Positions 60,775 through 64,000 of a stretch of 64,000 bases of DNA are shown here, one piece after another. How positions within the stretch are numbered: the first letter of the stretch is position 1; each line of letters starts with the position of its first letter. The notes under the pieces are model-generated. The model saw only the letters and a program-made list of their open reading frames with translations. It did no database searches and was not told the origin of the DNA. Source of the stretch: Hymenobacter mucosus (GTDB taxonomy: Bacteria; Bacteroidota; Bacteroidia; Cytophagales; Hymenobacteraceae); NCBI RefSeq assembly GCF_900188255.1, contig NZ_FZNS01000001.1, positions 744,001-808,000 on the forward strand, in the 5' to 3' direction. Both the position numbers and the translations under genes were made by a program.

Positions 60775-61719
60775 ATGTACGACCTCATTGGTGATATTCA
60801 CGGTCATGCTACCGAACTGCGGCAGCTACTCACGAAGCTTGGCTACGCGGAACAGCACGGCATCTACCGCCACCCCACGCGGCAAGTCATTTTCCTGGGC
60901 GACTTTGTGGACCGGGGGCCGCACATTCGGGAAACACTGTGCCTAGTGCGCGCTATGGTAGATGCGGGGACTGCGCTAGCCGTAATGGGCAACCACGAGT
61001 ACAACGCCATCTGTTTTCACGAACTTCATCCTGCGGGCGGGCACCTGCGCCCCCACATTCCGCGTAATATCTTCCAGCACGTACGCACCTTAGAAGAGTT
61101 CAGCAGTCGGGAAGGCTGGGCGGAATGGCAGGGCTACATTCAGTGGTTTAAGACGCTGCCCCTCTTCTTGGACCTACCGGGGTTGCGCGTGGTGCACGCC
61201 TGCTGGGACCCACGCCACATTGCGTTTCTGCAAGCCCAACTGCCCACTGGCCGGCTCACCTCTGACTTTCTTTTGCGGTGCGCTGAACGCGGTACCCCAG
61301 AGTATGTGGCGGTTGAAGAAACGCTTAAGGGCAAGGAAGTCCACTTACCTACCGGGGTACAATTTCACGATAAGGACGGGAACCCCCGCACCAAAATGCG
61401 CACCCGCTGGTGGACCGATCCGCACATCTGCACCTACCAAGACTACTACTTGGAATCCATTGATTCCCTGAATTCGCTGCCGGTTGCGGTAGATGAGCTA
61501 GCCGACATGTGGCACTACCAGGATGCGGTGCCCGTGTTCTTCGGCCACTACTGGCTCCGGGGCAGGCCCCAACTGCTGAGCCCGCACGCCGTGTGCCTGG
61601 ATTATAGCGTAGCCAAAGGTGGCGAGCTGGTAGCCTACCGCTGGCAGGGTGAAACCGACCTAACGCCAGCCGGCCTGGTAAGTGCCCAAGGAGGTAGTAC
61701 CCTGCTTGCAGAAGAGTAG
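60775..61719 (+). CDS. Calcineurin-like metallophosphoesterase
   Basis: A 314-residue soluble phosphoesterase. Metal-binding motifs in order are DLIGDIHGHATELRQLL (Asp, His), FLGDFVDRGPHIRETL, AVMGNHEYNAICFHE and RVVHACWDPRHI, with a further His in FFGHYWLRGRP. This set fits PrpE/bis(5'-nucleosyl)-tetraphosphatase-like or serine/threonine phosphatase-like members; the substrate cannot be fixed. ATG 60775 is chosen over a TTG 9 bp upstream. It may be co-transcribed with the M1 peptidase gene 78 bp downstream. Confidence 0.88.
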   Translation: MYDLIGDIHGHATELRQLLTKLGYAEQHGIYRHPTRQVIFLGDFVDRGPHIRETLCLVRAMVDAGTALAVMGNHEYNAICFHELHPAGGHLRPHIPRNIFQHVRTLEEFSSREGWAEWQGYIQWFKTLPLFLDLPGLRVVHACWDPRHIAFLQAQLPTGRLTSDFLLRCAERGTPEYVAVEETLKGKEVHLPTGVQFHDKDGNPRTKMRTRWWTDPHICTYQDYYLESIDSLNSLPVAVDELADMWHYQDAVPVFFGHYWLRGRPQLLSPHAVCLDYSVAKGGELVAYRWQGETDLTPAGLVSAQGGSTLLAEE

Positions 61720-61797
61720 CAGATATTGTCTCGGGGCCTACTCCCAGGCAACCGTCGGTGCGTATCCGTTACTTTGCGGCAGAACTACTTTTGCCGC

Positions 61798-63663
61798 ATG
61801 AAACTTCCCGCGCTACTCGCCGCTACCCTCCTTTCCCTACCCCTCCTAGCCCAGCAGCCCCTGCCGGTGCCCCGCAACTTGCAGGCTACGTACGCCAAAG
61901 GCACCCGCTCAGAATCGGGCCAGCCCGGCCCTAACTACTGGCAAAATTCGGCCGACTACACGCTCAAAGTAAATTTCGACCCTGCTAGTCGGCGCGTGGC
62001 GGGCACCGTGGCTATTGCCTACCACAACCAAAGCCCCGATTCGTTGCGGCAGATCTTGTTCAAGCTCTATCCCAACCTGTATCAAAAAGGCGCAGCCCGC
62101 GCTTCCTCCATTAGCCCGGAAGACGTGAGCGAAGGGGTGCAGATTACGCAGCTAACCGTCAATGGGCGGAATATCGACGTAGCTACCTTGCGCCCCGACG
62201 CCACCAACCTATCGGTACCCCTGCAGCGCGCTATTGGGTCCAAGCAAACCGCCCAGGTATCGGTTACCTACTCCTACGTTCTCAACAAAGGCTCGCACAC
62301 CCGCACTGGTGAAGTAGAACCCAACGCCGACTTCGTGGCCTACTTCTTTCCGCGCATTGCGGTGTACGATGATATTGACGGCTGGAACCGCAACCCCTAC
62401 CTCGGCTCCCAGGAGTTCTACAACGACTTCGCCAACTTCTCGGCCGACATTACCGTGCCCAAGGGCTTTGTGGTGTGGGCCACCGGCGACCTGACCAATG
62501 CCAGCAAAGTCCTCACAAAAAAATACGCTAAACGCTTGCAGGATGCGGAGAAAAAGGACGGCATCACCAGCATCATCACCGAGGAAGACCTTACCCGCCA
62601 CGATATTACCGCTTCAAGCCCCCAAAACACTTGGCACTTCGAAGCCAAGAACGTAACCGACTTTGTATTTGCTACTACTGACCACTACGTGTGGCAAGCC
62701 AGCAGCCTGGTAGTAGACCCGGCCACCAAGCGCCGCACTCGCGTAGATGCCGTGTACAACACCAACCACAAGGACTACGAGGAAGTGATTCAGTTCGCCC
62801 GCAAAACGGTGGAAGCTATGTCCTACACCTTTCCTAAGTGGCCCTTTCCCTACTCCCACGAGACGATCTTCGATGGTCTCGACCAGATGGAGTATCCCAT
62901 GATGGTGAACGACAACCCCGTTTCGTCGCGCCAGGATGCTATTACCCTCACCGACCACGAGATATTTCACACGATGTTCCCGTTTTATATGGGCATCAAC
63001 GAAACCAAGTACGGCTGGATGGATGAAGGCTGGGCGACTATTGGTGAGTGGCTGATTTCGGGTATCATCGACCCCAAGCTAGACGACGACTACGGCATTG
63101 CACCCTACGCCGCCGCGGCCGCTACCGAAGTAGACTTGCCCATTATCACGCTTAGCACCCAGCAAACCGGCACGGCTTTCTTTCTCAACTCCTACCCCAA
63201 GCCGGGCCTGGGCTACCTCTACGTGAAGGATATGCTGGGCGACGAGCTGTTCACCAAGGCCTTACATACCTACATCCGCAACTGGAATGGTAAGCACCCC
63301 ATGCCCTTTGACTTCTTCAACTCCATGAACGCCGGGGCGGGCCGCAACCTTAACTGGTTCTGGCAGCGCTGGTTTTTCGACAGCGGCTACCCCGACCTCG
63401 CCATTCAAGCCGTCACGAAGACCGGCGCTGGCTACGATGTGGTAGTCGAATCCAAAGGCACTAAACCTGTTCCCGTGGACGTGACGGTAACCTTCGCCGA
63501 CAACTCTACGGAGAAACTGCACCGCACTATTGCCGTTTGGGAATCTGGGGCCCACACCGTTACGATGCCCATAGCTACTACCAAAGCCGTAAAGCAAGTG
63601 AAGCTCGGTGCTACCCTCGTACCCGACAGCTACCCCAAAGACAACGTGTGGGAGGCGAAGTAG
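61798..63663 (+). CDS. M1-family metallopeptidase (second copy type)
   Basis: A 621-residue secreted peptidase with signal peptide MKLPALLAATLLSLPLLAQQ. The zinc site is HEIFH (His387, Glu388, His391) with Glu410 in WMDEGWATIGE. The exopeptidase loop reads DQMEYPMM instead of the usual GxMEN, a variant seen in a Bacteroidota M1 subgroup. It has no HEAT tail, unlike the enzyme at 20726-23197. A TACTTTTG box at 61786-61793 is only 4 bp before the ATG at 61798; if it is the promoter, the mRNA would have almost no leader. Substrate range unknown. Confidence 0.9.
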   Translation: MKLPALLAATLLSLPLLAQQPLPVPRNLQATYAKGTRSESGQPGPNYWQNSADYTLKVNFDPASRRVAGTVAIAYHNQSPDSLRQILFKLYPNLYQKGAARASSISPEDVSEGVQITQLTVNGRNIDVATLRPDATNLSVPLQRAIGSKQTAQVSVTYSYVLNKGSHTRTGEVEPNADFVAYFFPRIAVYDDIDGWNRNPYLGSQEFYNDFANFSADITVPKGFVVWATGDLTNASKVLTKKYAKRLQDAEKKDGITSIITEEDLTRHDITASSPQNTWHFEAKNVTDFVFATTDHYVWQASSLVVDPATKRRTRVDAVYNTNHKDYEEVIQFARKTVEAMSYTFPKWPFPYSHETIFDGLDQMEYPMMVNDNPVSSRQDAITLTDHEIFHTMFPFYMGINETKYGWMDEGWATIGEWLISGIIDPKLDDDYGIAPYAAAAATEVDLPIITLSTQQTGTAFFLNSYPKPGLGYLYVKDMLGDELFTKALHTYIRNWNGKHPMPFDFFNSMNAGAGRNLNWFWQRWFFDSGYPDLAIQAVTKTGAGYDVVVESKGTKPVPVDVTVTFADNSTEKLHRTIAVWESGAHTVTMPIATTKAVKQVKLGATLVPDSYPKDNVWEAK

Positions 63664-63823
63664 CCGCAGCGGTGCGCTCCCATCATTCAGGAGAATAGCT
63701 AACGCTCAGTGTTGGTATGCGGAGTACCCATGTGAGACTGATAAAGATCAACACGTGTTAGCTTGTGGCTTTACCCCTCCTGTACTACACCCGAAAATAT
63801 CTAGATATATAACTGAACACAGA

Positions 63824-63851
63824 AAAGGCCCGCCTATATAGGCGGGCCTTT
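63824..63851. terminator. Terminator between convergent M1 and S8 peptidase genes
   Basis: A 12-bp perfect stem (63824-63835 with 63840-63851) with a 4-base loop and A/T-rich ends lies between the M1 stop and the end of the reverse-strand protease gene. Confidence 0.85.
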
Positions 63852-63872
63852 CTATTGGCTAAATCTATCAGC

Positions 63873-64000
63873 TTACAGGTGGGCGATGGGGTCGGCGTTG
63901 CCGTCTGGGTCGCTTTTCACAGTACCGCTGGTGGTGAAGCTCTTGCCCTTGATAAGCAGAACACCGGCCATGTGCGGAGTAGCCATAGAAGTACCGCTGA
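63873..64000 (-). CDS. Subtilisin-like (S8) serine protease, C-terminal fragment
   Basis: The reverse strand from the window edge is open for 41 codons and ends at a TAA (63873-63875). It reads SGTSMATPHMAGVLL, the serine active-site motif of subtilases (catalytic Ser in GTSMA), followed by a short tail ending PIAHL. The catalytic Asp and His parts lie outside the window. There is no T9SS domain at this C-terminus. Confidence 0.9.
   Translation of the reverse strand, partial: SGTSMATPHMAGVLLIKGKSFTTSGTVKSDPDGNADPIAHL

Noticed and set aside
1..64000. tRNA or rRNA genes, CRISPR arrays, insertion sequences, prophage genes
   Set aside because: Searched by eye on both strands; no cloverleaf with a CCA end, no regular repeat-spacer array and no transposase, integrase or phage protein was found.

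Overview
This window looks like chromosomal DNA of a fairly GC-rich, gliding Bacteroidota bacterium of the order Cytophagales. Hymenobacter or a close relative is my best guess, inferred from gene content and not from any search. Supporting signs are gldA/gldF/gldG gliding genes, a SusC/SusD/SusE locus, several secreted proteins with type IX (Por) C-terminal sorting domains, a bacillithiol-transferase-like gene, DUF2279 and DUF2027/Smr proteins, and promoters of the Bacteroidota type (TTG, 19 bp, TAnnTTTG). I see no tRNA, rRNA, CRISPR array, insertion sequence or prophage. Both edges cut a gene: gldG on the left and a subtilisin-like protease on the right.

Layout. 1-3160: gliding ABC transporter (gldG partial, gldF, gldA). 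3284-5529: two short-chain dehydrogenases around a head-GIN lipoprotein. 5645-7283: MlaE/MlaF-type lipid transporter. 7374-11058: DinB/bacillithiol transferase, bifunctional nuclease, EtfB/EtfA, small TPR protein. 11158-20552: two-component system and a heavy-metal RND efflux locus with two paralogous adaptors. 20726-34506: M1 and M28 peptidases, an outer-membrane protein, pyruvate carboxylase, a divergent SDR, a TetR regulator with an AarF-type kinase, and a dienelactone hydrolase. 34782-44875: aromatic amino acid region with phenylalanine hydroxylase, a small lipoprotein, and the operon trpE-G-D-C-F-B-A-aroF behind a leader peptide. 45016-58123: glycan-use region with a secreted esterase, SusC/D/E, a T9SS cargo protein, an N-acetylglucosamine-kinase-like protein and a secreted GH13 enzyme. 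58318-64000: DUF2279, Smr, metallophosphoesterase, a second M1 peptidase and the protease fragment.

The most interesting signals are regulatory. (1) The trp operon has a 24-codon leader ORF with three consecutive Trp codons, a well-formed promoter upstream and an intrinsic terminator downstream: a classical-looking ribosome-mediated attenuator in a Bacteroidota genome. (2) The two transcription units of the metal-efflux locus each begin with four TCTAAT-like hexamers at exact 11-bp steps, at the same distance from a -7-like element; this is the layout expected of an OmpR-family binding site, and an OmpR-family regulator is encoded just upstream. (3) The phenylalanine hydroxylase gene has three mutually complementary segments ending in a U-run, an antiterminator/terminator architecture with an unknown signal. 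Many gene ends also carry very long, nearly perfect hairpins (stems of 18-36 bp).
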